Shown here: positions 1 to 9,234 of the stretch, one piece after another
Layout: each line of letters starts with the position of its first letter
Position numbering within the stretch: the first letter of the stretch is position 1
Assembly: GCF_000721105.1 (NCBI RefSeq)
Contig: NZ_JOEV01000016.1
Location: forward strand, 62,001-126,000
Source of the DNA: Streptomyces cellulosae
GTDB lineage: Bacteria > Actinomycetota > Actinomycetes > Streptomycetales > Streptomycetaceae
DNA: 64,000 bases
Direction of reading: 5' to 3'
The notes under the pieces: model-generated
What the model was told of the DNA's origin: nothing
The model's database searches: none
The model's input: the letters and a program-made list of their open reading frames with translations, nothing else
Made by a program: the position numbers and the translations under genes

Positions 1-363
1 CTGGTCTGCTACGGCATCGTGATCTGCGTCGGCATGAGCCTGCTCGCCCGGGCCCGCTTCCCGCGCTGGTACTGGCTCACCTTCAACGCCGGCACCCTCT
101 TCGGAGTGGGCTTCTGCGCCTGGCTGATGTTCCAGTCGCTGTACCGGATCAACGCGCTGTGCCTGTGGTGTTCGCTGGCCTGGGTCGCCACGATCGTCAT
201 GTTCTGGTACGTCACGTCGTTCAACATCCGCAACGACTTCCTGCCCGCCCCGCGCTGGCTGAAGAGCTTCTTCGGCGAGTTCACCTGGGTCATGCCGGTC
301 CTGCACATCGGGATCATCGGCATGCTGGTCCTCACGCGCTGGTGGGACTTCTGGACCAGCTGA
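1..363 (+). CDS. VKOR family membrane protein, C-terminal part
   Basis: The reading frame is open from base 1, so the N-terminus lies outside the window; about 120 residues remain. What is visible is a multi-pass membrane protein with a C-L-W-C motif at the start of a transmembrane helix, the redox pair of the vitamin K epoxide reductase (VKOR) family. In actinobacteria these enzymes re-oxidise DsbA-like thiol oxidases outside the membrane, using menaquinone. Several hydrophobic helices flank the motif and the protein ends with an aromatic-rich tail. The next gene starts 128 bp downstream with no sign of co-transcription. The partner cysteines of the N-terminal loop cannot be seen here. Confidence 0.8.
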   Translation: MVCYGIVICVGMSLLARARFPRWYWLTFNAGTLFGVGFCAWLMFQSLYRINALCLWCSLAWVATIVMFWYVTSFNIRNDFLPAPRWLKSFFGEFTWVMPVLHIGIIGMLVLTRWWDFWTS

Positions 364-491
364 CCGCCCGGTTCCCGGGCCGTCGGTCACCCGCGATCGA
401 CCGCCCGGATTCCGAGCCGTCCGTCACCCGCGCTCCGGGCCGCCCGGCAGCCCCGGCCGGATTGTCAGTGCGGTGACATAGGGTTTTCGGT

Positions 492-1847
492 GTGGAACCC
501 GACCTGTTCACCGCCGCAGCCGAAGAACGCCAGGAGAAGGACCCGGCCGCCAGCCCGCTGGCCGTCCGGATGCGCCCGCGCACCCTCGACGAGGTGGTGG
601 GCCAGCAGCACCTCCTGAAGCCGGGCTCACCCCTGCGCAGACTGGTCGGCGAGGGGGCGGGCGGCCCGGCCGGCCCGTCCTCGGTGATCCTCTGGGGCCC
701 TCCCGGCACCGGCAAGACAACCCTGGCGTACGTCGTCTCCAAGGCCACCAACAAGCGTTTCGTGGAACTCTCGGCGATCACCGCCGGCGTGAAGGAGGTC
801 CGCGCGGTCATCGACGGCGCCCGCCGCGCCACCGGCGGCTTCGGCAAGGAGACCGTCCTCTTCCTCGACGAGATCCACCGCTTCAGCAAGGCACAGCAGG
901 ACTCCCTGCTGCCGGCCGTCGAGAACCGCTGGGTGACCCTGATCGCGGCGACCACCGAGAACCCGTACTTCTCGGTGATCTCCCCCCTGTTGTCCCGCTC
1001 CCTCCTGCTCACCCTCGAACCGCTCACGGACGACGACCTGCGCGGACTCCTGCGCCGCGCCCTCACCGACGAGCGCGGCCTGGGGGACGCCGTCACCCTC
1101 CCCGAGGACACCGAGGAACACCTGCTGCGGATCGCCGGCGGCGACGCCCGCCGCGCCCTGACCGCCCTGGAGGCCGCCGCCGGAGCCACCCTCGACAAGG
1201 GCGAGGCGGAGGTGAGCCTGCAGACCCTGGAGGAGACGGTCGACCGGGCCGCCGTGAAGTACGACCGCGACGGCGACCAGCACTACGACGTGGCCAGCGC
1301 GCTCATCAAGTCCATCCGCGGCTCCGACGTCGACGCGGCCCTGCACTACCTGGCCCGCATGATCGAGGCCGGCGAGGACCCCCGCTTCATCGCCCGCCGC
1401 CTGATGATCTCCGCCAGCGAGGACATCGGCCTCGCCGACCCGAACGCCCTGCCGATCGCGGTCGCCGCCGCCCAGGCCGTCGCCATGATCGGATTCCCCG
1501 AGGCCGCCCTCACCCTCAGCCACGCCACCATCGCCCTCGCCCTGGCCCCGAAGTCCAACGCGGCGACGACGGCGATCGGCGCCGCCATGGAGGACGTACG
1601 CAAGGGACTGGCCGGTCCCGTGCCGCCCCACCTGCGCGACGGGCACTACAAGGGCGCCGCCAAACTCGGGCACGCGCAGGGGTACGTGTACCCGCACGAC
1701 CTGCCCGAGGGCATCGCCGCCCAGCAGTACGCCCCGGACGCGATCAAGGACCGCGCCTACTACGAACCCACCCGGCACGGCGCCGAGGCGAGGTACGCGG
1801 ACGCCGTGGAGTGGACCCGCAAGCACCTCGGTCGCAAGGGGTCCTGA
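492..1847 (+). CDS. rarA: Replication-associated recombination protein A (RarA/MgsA AAA+ ATPase)
   Basis: A 451-residue AAA+ ATPase of the clamp-loader-like RarA/MgsA/WRNIP1 family, which acts at stalled replication forks. Walker A (GPPGTGKTT) is at residues 69-77 and Walker B (LFLDEIHRF) near 123-131; the arginine-finger region and the C-terminal tetramerisation domain follow. The length fits the family. GTG at 492 is the start because it gives the conserved N-terminus running into the [11 protein letters not shown] box; upstream sequence has no better start. It is followed by the rpsD leader. Nothing in the sequence shows specific regulation. Confidence 0.93.
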   Translation: MEPDLFTAAAEERQEKDPAASPLAVRMRPRTLDEVVGQQHLLKPGSPLRRLVGEGAGGPAGPSSVILWGPPGTGKTTLAYVVSKATNKRFVELSAITAGVKEVRAVIDGARRATGGFGKETVLFLDEIHRFSKAQQDSLLPAVENRWVTLIAATTENPYFSVISPLLSRSLLLTLEPLTDDDLRGLLRRALTDERGLGDAVTLPEDTEEHLLRIAGGDARRALTALEAAAGATLDKGEAEVSLQTLEETVDRAAVKYDRDGDQHYDVASALIKSIRGSDVDAALHYLARMIEAGEDPRFIARRLMISASEDIGLADPNALPIAVAAAQAVAMIGFPEAALTLSHATIALALAPKSNAATTAIGAAMEDVRKGLAGPVPPHLRDGHYKGAAKLGHAQGYVYPHDLPEGIAAQQYAPDAIKDRAYYEPTRHGAEARYADAVEWTRKHLGRKGS

Positions 1848-2181
1848 GCACCCTGTAGACTCGCCCGAAGTGCTGCGTCCCGTGTCCGGCCCCTTGAAAG
1901 AGGAACCGGCTCACCAGAGCGGGACATCCAGCCGGAGACCTGGTCCGCCAGGATCTCCAGGAGCGTCGCGCACCGTCGAACGGTGTCGCGGGCAGCCCAC
2001 CACCACCCGGAGTTCCGGGAAAGGTCGGTGGGCCACTCGCGTGCTGCACGTTGTGCCCAGACCAGGGAGCGGCTGCCCGGCAGGTCCCCAGTGGACCGGC
2101 GGGGTTTCCCCGGCTGCGGATGCGACCTCCCCTAACCCTGGTGAAGCCGTATTCGCATCAGAGACACGAGGTGTTTGGTTC
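1848..2181 (+). promoter_or_regulatory. Long structured leader of rpsD
   Basis: 334 bp with no convincing gene lie between rarA and rpsD. TAGACT at 1856-1861 could be a -10 box, but no good -35 is visible. The stretch can fold: a two-tier hairpin at 1995-2033 pairs GCCCACC (1995-2001) with GGTGGGC (2027-2033) around an inner stem CCCGGA/TCCGGG (2006-2011/2014-2019). A smaller hairpin CACCGT/ACGGTG lies at 1971-1985. S4 represses its own mRNA through leader structure in Bacillus and enterobacteria, so an autogenous site is possible here. That is inference; no known S4-leader consensus was recognised. Confidence 0.4.
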
Positions 2182-2796
2182 ATGCCGAACCAGTCCCGCC
2201 CCAAGGTCAAGAAGTCGCGTGCCCTCGGTATCGCGCTGACCCCGAAGGCCGTCAAGTACTTCGAGGCCCGTCCCTACCCCCCGGGTGAGCACGGCCGTGG
2301 CCGCAAGCAGAACTCGGACTACAAGGTCCGTCTGCTGGAGAAGCAGCGTCTGCGCGCGCAGTACGACGTGTCCGAGCGTCAGCTCGTCCGCGCCTACGAG
2401 CGTGCCTCCAAGGTCCAGGGCAAGACCGGTGAGGCCCTGATCATCGAGCTCGAGCGCCGTCTCGACGCGCTGGTCCTGCGTTCGGGCATCGCCCGCACGA
2501 TCTACCAGGCCCGCCAGATGGTCGTTCACGGCCACATCGAGGTCAACGGCCAGAAGGTCGACAAGCCGTCCTTCCGCGTCAAGCCCGACGACGTCGTCAT
2601 GGTCCGTGAGCGCAGCCGCGAGAAGACCCTCTTCTCGATCGCCCGCGAGGGTGGCTTCGCCCCCGACGGCGAGACCCCGCGCTACCTCCAGGTGAACCTC
2701 CGCGCCCTGGCCTTCCGCCTGGACCGCGAGCCGAACCGCAAGGAGATCCCGGTGATCTGCGACGAGCAGCTCGTCGTCGAGTACTACGCCCGCTGA
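2182..2796 (+). CDS. rpsD: 30S ribosomal protein S4, cysteine-free form
   Basis: Ribosomal protein S4, a primary 16S rRNA binder that nucleates assembly of the 30S body. 204 residues, with the S4 RNA-binding domain over roughly residues 92-155 ([20 protein letters not shown]) and the usual C-terminus ending VVEYYAR. The reading frame runs further upstream from a GTG at 1870, but conservation starts at ATG 2182 ([12 protein letters not shown]), preceded by GAGG. The N-terminal cysteine motif that binds zinc in many S4 proteins is absent, so this is the zinc-independent form. It is monocistronic behind its leader and converges on the ATPase gene 33 bp downstream. Confidence 0.96.
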   Translation: MPNQSRPKVKKSRALGIALTPKAVKYFEARPYPPGEHGRGRKQNSDYKVRLLEKQRLRAQYDVSERQLVRAYERASKVQGKTGEALIIELERRLDALVLRSGIARTIYQARQMVVHGHIEVNGQKVDKPSFRVKPDDVVMVRERSREKTLFSIAREGGFAPDGETPRYLQVNLRALAFRLDREPNRKEIPVICDEQLVVEYYAR

Positions 2797-2829
2797 TCAC
2801 CCAGCGGCGGACGTAGCACCACCAGCGTC

Positions 2830-5004
2830 TCAGCCCGCCGTCTCTCCGCCCTTCCGGGTGGGCGAGGCGGCGGGCTCGTGCATGTCCAGGCTCGCCGCGG
2901 CACGCCGCACCGGCCCGCGCGGTGCCGGCAGCGCCTCCAGCGACGGCTCCGACGGCTTCGGCGCTCCGTTCAGCGCCCGGTCCACCGCGGCCTCCCGGTC
3001 GAGCCGGGCACCCTGCCGTAACGACTCCTCGTACCGCTCGTCGCCCAGCTGCTCCCTGGCCATCGCCTCGCACAGCTCGTGCGGGGCGTTGTAGTGGGCC
3101 GAGCCGAACAGCGGCAGGCCCACCGACGGCCACAGGGCTCCCGCCGCACCCTGCAGCGCGGCGGCCTCCGCCGGGTCGCCCTCCGTGGCCGTGACCAGGG
3201 CCAGCAGTTCGATGGACAGCACCGAGCCGAGCAGATCGTGGAAGGCGTGGGCGCCGCTCAGGCAGTCGCACAGCAGCTCACGGGCGCGCGCCGGGTCGCC
3301 CCCGCTCCAGGCGGCGTACGCCAGGACGTACAGCGCGTAGCCGCGCGCCCAGCGCTCGCCATGGTCGTCGCAGACCTGGCGCACGTCCTCGCACAGCCGT
3401 ACCGCGTCCGGCAGATCGCCCTGGACCGCCCGGGTCATCGCGAGTTCGACCTGGGCCATCAGCACATTGCTGTTGAGTTCGCCGATGTCCTGGTAGCGCG
3501 CCAGCGCCGAGCGCAGCAGCGTCTCCGCACGCGCCATGTCGCCCGTCACCAGAGCCAGACAGCCCGTGCGGTGCTCGGCGTACGCCGTCCCCGTGGCGCT
3601 CGCGACCCGCTCCGCGGCTTCCCGGCACTCCTGCAGCGCCGCCGTCGCGGCCGCCGCGTCGCCCTGCAGGATCGCCACGGAGCCGAGCACCCACAGCGCC
3701 TTCAGCCGGGACTGCTCGTGCTCCGACTCCAGACGTACCGCCTGCTCCAGCCAGTGCCGCCCCTCCGCCAGCCGGCCGCAGCCGACCCAGCAGAACCACA
3801 GGGACCCCGCGAGGTACTGGCCCAGACGCGCCCCGTCCGGTTCGGTCAGGCAGTTCTCCAGGGCTAGCCGCAGGTTCGGCAGCTCCGCCGCCACGCGCGC
3901 GGCCACCTCGCGCTGGCGCGGGGAGAACCAGTCCAGCTCGCACGAGGTCGCAAGTCCCATGTACCAGTCGCGGTGCCGTCGCCGCAGCCGGGCCGCGTCA
4001 CCGGTCGCCTCCAGCCAGTCGGCGCCGTACGCCCGGACCGTGTCCAGCATGCGGTAGCGCACGCCCGTCGCGGTCTCCTCGCGCGTGACCACGGACTGGG
4101 CGAGCAGTTCCGTCAGTACGGCCAGGACGTCGTTGGAGTGCAGCCCGTTGCCGCTGCACACGTACTCGGCGGCCTCCAGGTCGAACCGCCCGGCGAACAC
4201 CGACAGCCGCGACCACAGCAACCGTTCCTCACACGTGCACAGTTCGTGGCTCCAGCCGATCGCCGTGCGCAGCGTCCGATGACGGGGGAGCGCGTCCCGG
4301 CTCCCCCCGGTCAACAGTGCGAACCGGTCGTCCAGCCGCTCCAGCAACTGCCCCGGGGACAGCGCCCGCAGCCGCCCCGCGGCCAGCTCGACCGCCAGCG
4401 GAATGCCGTCGAGGCGTCGGCACAGCTCCCGTACGTCGGGATCGTCCCGGAGAGCGATCCCCTGCCGGGCGGCCCGGTCCGCGAACAGCTGGACCGCCTC
4501 GTCCACGTCGAGCGGACCCAACGGCACCACGCACTCACCGGCCACTTCCAGCGGGCGACGCCCCACGGCGAGCACCCGGAGTCCGGGCGCCCGGCCGAGC
4601 AGTTCGGTCACCAGTGAGGCGCACGCGTCCACCAGGTGCTCGAACCCGTCGAGGAGCAGCAGGAGTTCGCGGCCGGCGAGATGCGCGAGCAGCGTCTCGC
4701 ACGGCGCGCGGGTGGTGTGGTCCGTGAGCCCGAGCGCCTCCACCACCGCGAAGTCCACGAACTCCGGATCGCGCACCGGCGCCAGTTCCACCCGCCACAC
4801 ACCGTCCCGGGGCACCGACCGCGCCGCCGCGCGTGCCGCCAGCCGGGACTTGCCGATCCCGCCACCCCCGGTGACGGTCACCAGCCGCGCGGTGCCGAGC
4901 GCCCGTGTCAGCGTGGAGAGTTCGGCCGCGCGGCCCACGAACGCGGTGAGTTCCAGGGGGAGATTGCCGTTGACCGGGGTACTGCCGGACTGGTGATCGC
5001 ACAT
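2830..5004 (-). CDS. NB-ARC/AAA-type ATPase with TPR-like C-terminus (AfsR/LuxR-like ATPase module)
   Basis: 724 residues, read from ATG at 5004; the frame extends further but conservation starts at the NLPLELTAFVGR box typical of LuxR/AfsR-type ATPases. The P-loop GGGGIGKS is at about 46-53, Walker B (LLLLDGFE) at 115-122, and GIPLAVELAAGRLR belongs to the NB-ARC winged-helix region. The C-terminal half is alanine/leucine-rich helical repeats of TPR character. No C-terminal LuxR helix-turn-helix or N-terminal DNA-binding domain is visible, so it is a signalling STAND ATPase without its own output domain, perhaps acting through a partner. It is transcribed against rpsD and divergent from the DUF948 gene. 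Confidence 0.8.
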   Translation of the reverse strand: MCDHQSGSTPVNGNLPLELTAFVGRAAELSTLTRALGTARLVTVTGGGGIGKSRLAARAAARSVPRDGVWRVELAPVRDPEFVDFAVVEALGLTDHTTRAPCETLLAHLAGRELLLLLDGFEHLVDACASLVTELLGRAPGLRVLAVGRRPLEVAGECVVPLGPLDVDEAVQLFADRAARQGIALRDDPDVRELCRRLDGIPLAVELAAGRLRALSPGQLLERLDDRFALLTGGSRDALPRHRTLRTAIGWSHELCTCEERLLWSRLSVFAGRFDLEAAEYVCSGNGLHSNDVLAVLTELLAQSVVTREETATGVRYRMLDTVRAYGADWLEATGDAARLRRRHRDWYMGLATSCELDWFSPRQREVAARVAAELPNLRLALENCLTEPDGARLGQYLAGSLWFCWVGCGRLAEGRHWLEQAVRLESEHEQSRLKALWVLGSVAILQGDAAAATAALQECREAAERVASATGTAYAEHRTGCLALVTGDMARAETLLRSALARYQDIGELNSNVLMAQVELAMTRAVQGDLPDAVRLCEDVRQVCDDHGERWARGYALYVLAYAAWSGGDPARARELLCDCLSGAHAFHDLLGSVLSIELLALVTATEGDPAEAAALQGAAGALWPSVGLPLFGSAHYNAPHELCEAMAREQLGDERYEESLRQGARLDREAAVDRALNGAPKPSEPSLEALPAPRGPVRRAAASLDMHEPAASPTRKGGETAG
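2832..2876. terminator. Hairpin between convergent rpsD and ATPase gene
   Basis: AGCCCGCCG (2832-2840) pairs perfectly with CGGCGGGCT (2868-2876), with an inner CGCCC/GGGCG pair (2847-2851/2860-2864). It lies 36 bp past the rpsD stop and overlaps the last codons of the minus-strand gene. No T-run follows, which is usual in Streptomyces. It probably ends rpsD transcription. Confidence 0.45.
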
Positions 5005-5166
5005 GGGACACGGAGCGTACTGAGCCGTGTTCGGTCCGTACAATCCCTCCGCGTCACCCTCCCGCGCGCGGGAGGTAATCCGGTACGGAGCCCCACCCCC
5101 GGCGCGATAGGCTCGGCGTACGACTTTTTCGATATGCAGGCACGTTTCAGGGAGCGGGTGCACACA

Positions 5167-5607
5167 GTGTCCGGTGGAGAGGTGGCCGGGATCCTGGTGG
5201 CCGTCTTCTGGGCGATCCTGGTCTCCTTCCTCGCCGTCGCGCTGGCGAGAGTGGCCCAGACGCTCAAGGCGACCACCAAGCTCGTGGCGGACGTGACCGA
5301 TCAGGCCGTCCCGCTGCTGGCCGACGCCTCCGCGGCGGTGCGCTCCGCGCAGACCCAGATCGACCGGGTCGACGCGATCGCGTCGGACGTCCAGGAAGTC
5401 ACGTCGAACGCCTCGGCGCTGTCGACCACCGTCGCCTCCACCTTCGGCGGCCCCCTGGTCAAGGTCGCCGCCTTCGGCTACGGCGTGCGCCGGGCCCTCG
5501 GCGGCCGCAAGGACGACGTGCCCGTCAAAGCACCCCGGCGTACCGTGATCGTGGGCCGCACGGTCTCTCGGCGGGACAAGCGAGACCTCCGCAAGAAGAA
5601 GGACTGA
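5167..5607 (+). CDS. DUF948-type membrane-anchored protein
   Basis: 146 residues with one N-terminal membrane segment (about residues 6-27, AGILVAVFWAILVSFLAVAL). An alanine-rich helical region with heptad character (DQAVPLLADASAAVRSA onward) and a very basic tail follow. This is the DUF948 family, often found beside alaS in actinobacteria; the function is unknown. GTG 5167 was chosen because the conserved start is SGGEVAGILV; an in-frame ATG at 5134 is possible. It is followed 9 bp later by the next small gene and then alaS, so the three are probably co-transcribed. Confidence 0.8.
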   Translation: MSGGEVAGILVAVFWAILVSFLAVALARVAQTLKATTKLVADVTDQAVPLLADASAAVRSAQTQIDRVDAIASDVQEVTSNASALSTTVASTFGGPLVKVAAFGYGVRRALGGRKDDVPVKAPRRTVIVGRTVSRRDKRDLRKKKD

Positions 5608-5616
5608 GAGCCAGCG

Positions 5617-5967
5617 ATGTTCCGCCGTACCTTCTGGTTCACCTCGGGCGTCGCCGCCGGTGTGTGGGCCACCACCAAGGTCAACCGCAAGCTGAAGCAG
5701 CTGACGCCCGAGAACCTGGCAGTGAGCGCCGCGAACAAGGCGATCGACGCCGGACACCGTCTCAAGGACCGCGCGGTGGGCTTCGCGCTCGACGTCCGCG
5801 ACAACATGGCCCAGCGGGAGGCCGAGCTGGGTGACGCCCTCGGGATCAACGAGAACCCCGAGCTGCCCTCCCCCCGGCGGTACACCGCCATCGAGAACCG
5901 CAACAGCCTGAAGTCCGTCGACAGCGACAGGACGACGTACTCGTACAACCGGAATGAGGACCACTGA
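5617..5967 (+). CDS. Conserved small protein (DUF6167-like) upstream of alaS
   Basis: 116 residues starting [20 protein letters not shown], a short hydrophobic N-terminus followed by basic and then polar, tyrosine-rich sequence. It resembles the small conserved actinobacterial protein that always precedes alaS (DUF6167). No catalytic motif is visible. Its stop overlaps the alaS start in a TGATG arrangement, so translation is probably coupled. Function is unknown; the N-terminus suggests membrane association. Confidence 0.78.
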   Translation: MFRRTFWFTSGVAAGVWATTKVNRKLKQLTPENLAVSAANKAIDAGHRLKDRAVGFALDVRDNMAQREAELGDALGINENPELPSPRRYTAIENRNSLKSVDSDRTTYSYNRNEDH

Positions 5968-8639
5968 TGGAGTCGGCCGAGATCCGCCGCCGCTGGCTGA
6001 GCTTCTTCGAGGAGCGCGGTCACACCGTCGTCCCTTCGGCGTCGCTCATCGCGGACGACCCGACTCTGCTCCTCGTCCCGGCCGGCATGGTGCCCTTCAA
6101 GCCCTACTTCCTTGGTGAGGTCAAGCCTCCGTTCGCGCGCGCCACCAGCGTGCAGAAGTGCGTGCGCACGCCCGACATCGAAGAGGTCGGCAAGACCACG
6201 CGGCACGGCACCTTCTTCCAGATGTGCGGCAACTTCTCCTTCGGCGACTACTTCAAGGAAGGCGCCATCACGTACGCCTGGGAGCTGCTCACCAGCCCTC
6301 AGGACAAGGGTGGTTACGGGCTCGACCCGGAGCGCCTGTGGATCACGGTCTACCTCGACGACGACGAGGCCGAGTCCATCTGGCGCGACAAGGTCGGCGT
6401 CCCGGCCGAGCGCATCCAGCGCCTCGGCAAGAAGGAGAACTACTGGTCCATGGGCGTCCCGGGCCCCTGCGGCCCGTGTTCCGAGATCAACTACGACCGC
6501 GGCCCCGAGTTCGGCGTCGAGGGCGGCCCCGCCGTCAACGACGAGCGGTACGTGGAGATCTGGAACCTCGTCTTCATGCAGTACGAGCGTGGCGAGGGCA
6601 CCGGCAAGGAGGACTTCGAGATCCTCGGCGACCTGCCGAGCAAGAACATCGACACGGGCCTCGGCCTGGAGCGCCTCGCCATGATTCTGCAGGGCGTGCA
6701 GAACATGTACGAGATCGACACCTCGATGGCCGTCATCAAGAAGGCCACCGAGCTGACCGGCGTCGAGTACGGCGAGGCCCACGACTCGGACGTCTCCCTG
6801 CGCGTGGTCACCGACCACATGCGCACCTCCGTGATGCTCATCGGCGACGGCGTGACCCCCGGCAACGAGGGCCGCGGCTACGTGCTGCGCCGCATCATGC
6901 GCCGCGCCATCCGCAACATGCGCCTGCTCGGTGCCACGGGTCCGGTGGTCAAGGACCTCATCGACGTCGTCATCGCGATGATGGGCCAGCAGTACCCGGA
7001 GCTGGTCACCGACCGCGAGCGCATCGAGAAGGTCGCCGTCGCCGAGGAGAACGCCTTCCTCAAGACGCTGAAGGCCGGCACCAACATCCTCGACACCGCC
7101 GTCACCGAGACCAAGCAGGCCGGCGGCACCGTCCTGCCCGGCGACAAGGCCTTCCTGCTCCACGACACCTGGGGCTTCCCGATCGACCTCACCCTGGAGA
7201 TGGCCGCCGAACAGGGCGTCTCGGTGGACGAGGACGGCTTCAGGCGCCTGATGAAGGAGCAGCGGGAGCGCGCCAAGGCCGACGCCCGGTCCAAGAAGAC
7301 CGGCCACGCCGACCTCGGTGCCTACCGTGGGATCGCCGACACCGCCGGTGAGACCGAGTTCATCGGCTACACGGACACCGAGGGTGAGTCCACGGTCGTG
7401 GGCATCCTCGTCGACGGCGTCTCCTCCCCGGCCGCCACCGAGGGCGACGAGGTCGAGGTCGTCCTCGACCGCACGCCCTTCTACGCCGAGGGCGGCGGCC
7501 AGATCGGCGACACCGGCCGGATCAGGGTGGATTCCGGTGCCGTGATCGAGGTCCGCGACTGCCAGAAGCCGGTCCCCGGGGTGTACGTCCACAAGGGCGT
7601 CGTCCAGGTCGGAGAGGTCACCGTCGGCGCCAAGGCCCACGCCGCCATCGACGACCGCCGCCGCACGGCCATCGCCCGCGCCCACTCGGCCACTCACCTC
7701 ACCCACCAGGCCCTGCGTGACGCCCTCGGCCCGACGGCCGCGCAGGCCGGTTCCGAGAACCAGCCCGGCCGCTTCCGCTTCGACTTCGGTTCGCCGTCCG
7801 CCGTTCCGACGGCCGTGATGACGGATGTCGAGCAGAAGATCAACGAGGTGCTCGCCCGCGACCTCGACGTCCGCGCCGATGTCATGGGGATCGACGAGGC
7901 CAGGAAGCAGGGCGCCATCGCCGAGTTCGGCGAGAAGTACGGCGAGCGTGTGAGGGTCGTCACCATCGGCGACTTCTCCAAGGAGCTGTGCGGCGGCACG
8001 CATGTGCACAACACCGCCCAGCTCGGTCTGGTGAAGCTGCTCGGCGAGTCGTCCATCGGCTCGGGGGTGCGCCGTATCGAGGCTCTCGTCGGTGTCGACG
8101 CCTACAACTTCCTGGCCCGTGAGCACACGGTCGTCGCCCAGCTCCAGGAGCTGATCAAGGGCCGTCCGGAGGAGCTCCCGGAGAAGGTCTCCGCCATGCT
8201 CGGCAAGCTGAAGGACGCCGAGAAGGAGATCGAGAAGTTCCGCGCCGAGAAGGTCCTCCAGGCCGCCGGCGGTCTCGCCGGGTCCGCCAAGGACGTGCAG
8301 GGCGTCGCACTCGTCGCCGGGCAGGTCCCGGACGGCACCACGCCCGACGACCTGCGCAAGCTGGTCCTCGACGTACGCGGCCGCATCCAGGGCGGACGAG
8401 CCGCGGTCGTGGCCCTGTTCACGGTCAACAACGGCAAGCCGCTCACGGTCATCGCCACCAACGAGGCCGCCCGCGAGCGCGGTCTCAAGGCCGGCGACCT
8501 GGTCCGTACGGCCGCCAAGACCCTCGGCGGCGGCGGTGGCGGCAAGCCGGACCTCGCCCAGGGCGGCGGTCAGAACCCGACCGCCGTCGGCGACGCCGTC
8601 GACGCCGTCGAACGCCTCGTCGCCGAGACGGCGAAGTAA
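5967..8639 (+). CDS. alaS: Alanine--tRNA ligase
   Basis: 890-residue class II aminoacyl-tRNA synthetase that charges tRNA-Ala in the cytoplasm. The N-terminal catalytic domain begins [23 protein letters not shown]. The editing domain carries the zinc ligands HSATH near residue 573 and CGGTHVH near 675, so misacylated Ser/Gly-tRNA can be cleared. A glycine-rich C-Ala domain ends the protein. Full length for the family. The start overlaps the previous gene's stop, and ruvX follows 10 bp after the stop, an order common in bacteria. Confidence 0.97.
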   Translation: MESAEIRRRWLSFFEERGHTVVPSASLIADDPTLLLVPAGMVPFKPYFLGEVKPPFARATSVQKCVRTPDIEEVGKTTRHGTFFQMCGNFSFGDYFKEGAITYAWELLTSPQDKGGYGLDPERLWITVYLDDDEAESIWRDKVGVPAERIQRLGKKENYWSMGVPGPCGPCSEINYDRGPEFGVEGGPAVNDERYVEIWNLVFMQYERGEGTGKEDFEILGDLPSKNIDTGLGLERLAMILQGVQNMYEIDTSMAVIKKATELTGVEYGEAHDSDVSLRVVTDHMRTSVMLIGDGVTPGNEGRGYVLRRIMRRAIRNMRLLGATGPVVKDLIDVVIAMMGQQYPELVTDRERIEKVAVAEENAFLKTLKAGTNILDTAVTETKQAGGTVLPGDKAFLLHDTWGFPIDLTLEMAAEQGVSVDEDGFRRLMKEQRERAKADARSKKTGHADLGAYRGIADTAGETEFIGYTDTEGESTVVGILVDGVSSPAATEGDEVEVVLDRTPFYAEGGGQIGDTGRIRVDSGAVIEVRDCQKPVPGVYVHKGVVQVGEVTVGAKAHAAIDDRRRTAIARAHSATHLTHQALRDALGPTAAQAGSENQPGRFRFDFGSPSAVPTAVMTDVEQKINEVLARDLDVRADVMGIDEARKQGAIAEFGEKYGERVRVVTIGDFSKELCGGTHVHNTAQLGLVKLLGESSIGSGVRRIEALVGVDAYNFLAREHTVVAQLQELIKGRPEELPEKVSAMLGKLKDAEKEIEKFRAEKVLQAAGGLAGSAKDVQGVALVAGQVPDGTTPDDLRKLVLDVRGRIQGGRAAVVALFTVNNGKPLTVIATNEAARERGLKAGDLVRTAAKTLGGGGGGKPDLAQGGGQNPTAVGDAVDAVERLVAETAK

Positions 8640-8649
8640 GGCTGAAGAG

Positions 8650-9114
8650 ATGCGCAGAGGACGTCGACTCGCGATCGACGTCGGGGACGCCCGCATCGGG
8701 GTCGCCTCGTGCGACCCCGACGGGATCCTCGCCACTCCGGTGGAGACGGTCCCCGGGCGGGACCTCCCGGCAGCCCACCGCAGGCTGAGGCAACTGGTCG
8801 AGGAGTACGAGCCGATCGAGGTCGTCGTCGGCCTCCCTCGCTCCCTCAAGGGGGGCGAGGGCCCGGCTGCGGTAAAGGTTCGCGGCTTCGCCCAGGAGCT
8901 CGCGAAGGGCATCGCCCCGGTGCCGGTGAGACTCCTCGACGAGCGGATGACGACCGTGACGGCCAGTCAGGGCCTGCGCGCCTCGGGCGTGAAGACCAAG
9001 AAGGGCCGATCGGTCATCGACCAGGCGGCAGCCGTGATCATCCTTCAACAGGCGCTGGAATCCGAACGAGTGTCAGGTAAAGCACCCGGCGAAGGCGTCG
9101 AAGTGGTCATCTGA
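8650..9114 (+). CDS. ruvX: Putative pre-16S rRNA nuclease / Holliday junction resolvase-like (YqgF)
   Basis: 154 residues of the YqgF/RuvX RNase H-fold family, implicated in 5' maturation of 16S rRNA. The first strand carries the catalytic aspartate in RLAIDVGDARIGVA (about residues 6-19). VVVGLPRSL and a late D-Q-A-A motif complete the usual set, with the E of LLDERMTT between them. ATG 8650 lies 10 bp after alaS with GAAGAG upstream. mltG begins 120 bp further on, so the three are a likely operon. Confidence 0.9.
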   Translation: MRRGRRLAIDVGDARIGVASCDPDGILATPVETVPGRDLPAAHRRLRQLVEEYEPIEVVVGLPRSLKGGEGPAAVKVRGFAQELAKGIAPVPVRLLDERMTTVTASQGLRASGVKTKKGRSVIDQAAAVIILQQALESERVSGKAPGEGVEVVI

Positions 9115-9234
9115 TCGCGATACGGTAACGTTCCGCGCGATGCGGAGGCATTCGAACAGCCACCGCACAGAGAGAGGCGGAACGGGAGCCGAGCCGTAAA
9201 CAGGTGACCGCCGCCTCGCGGCTCTAGGGGATCG

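Noticed and set aside
5608..5966. T-box leader for alaS
   Set aside because: The space upstream of alaS is occupied by a coding gene overlapping its start; there is no room for a leader and no T-box sequence.
5478..8912. Open frame of more than 1,100 codons on the minus strand opposite alaS
   Set aside because: It is a shadow of alaS caused by very high GC at third positions; its translation is rich in Gly/Val/Leu/Asp without any conserved motif, whereas alaS is complete on the other strand.
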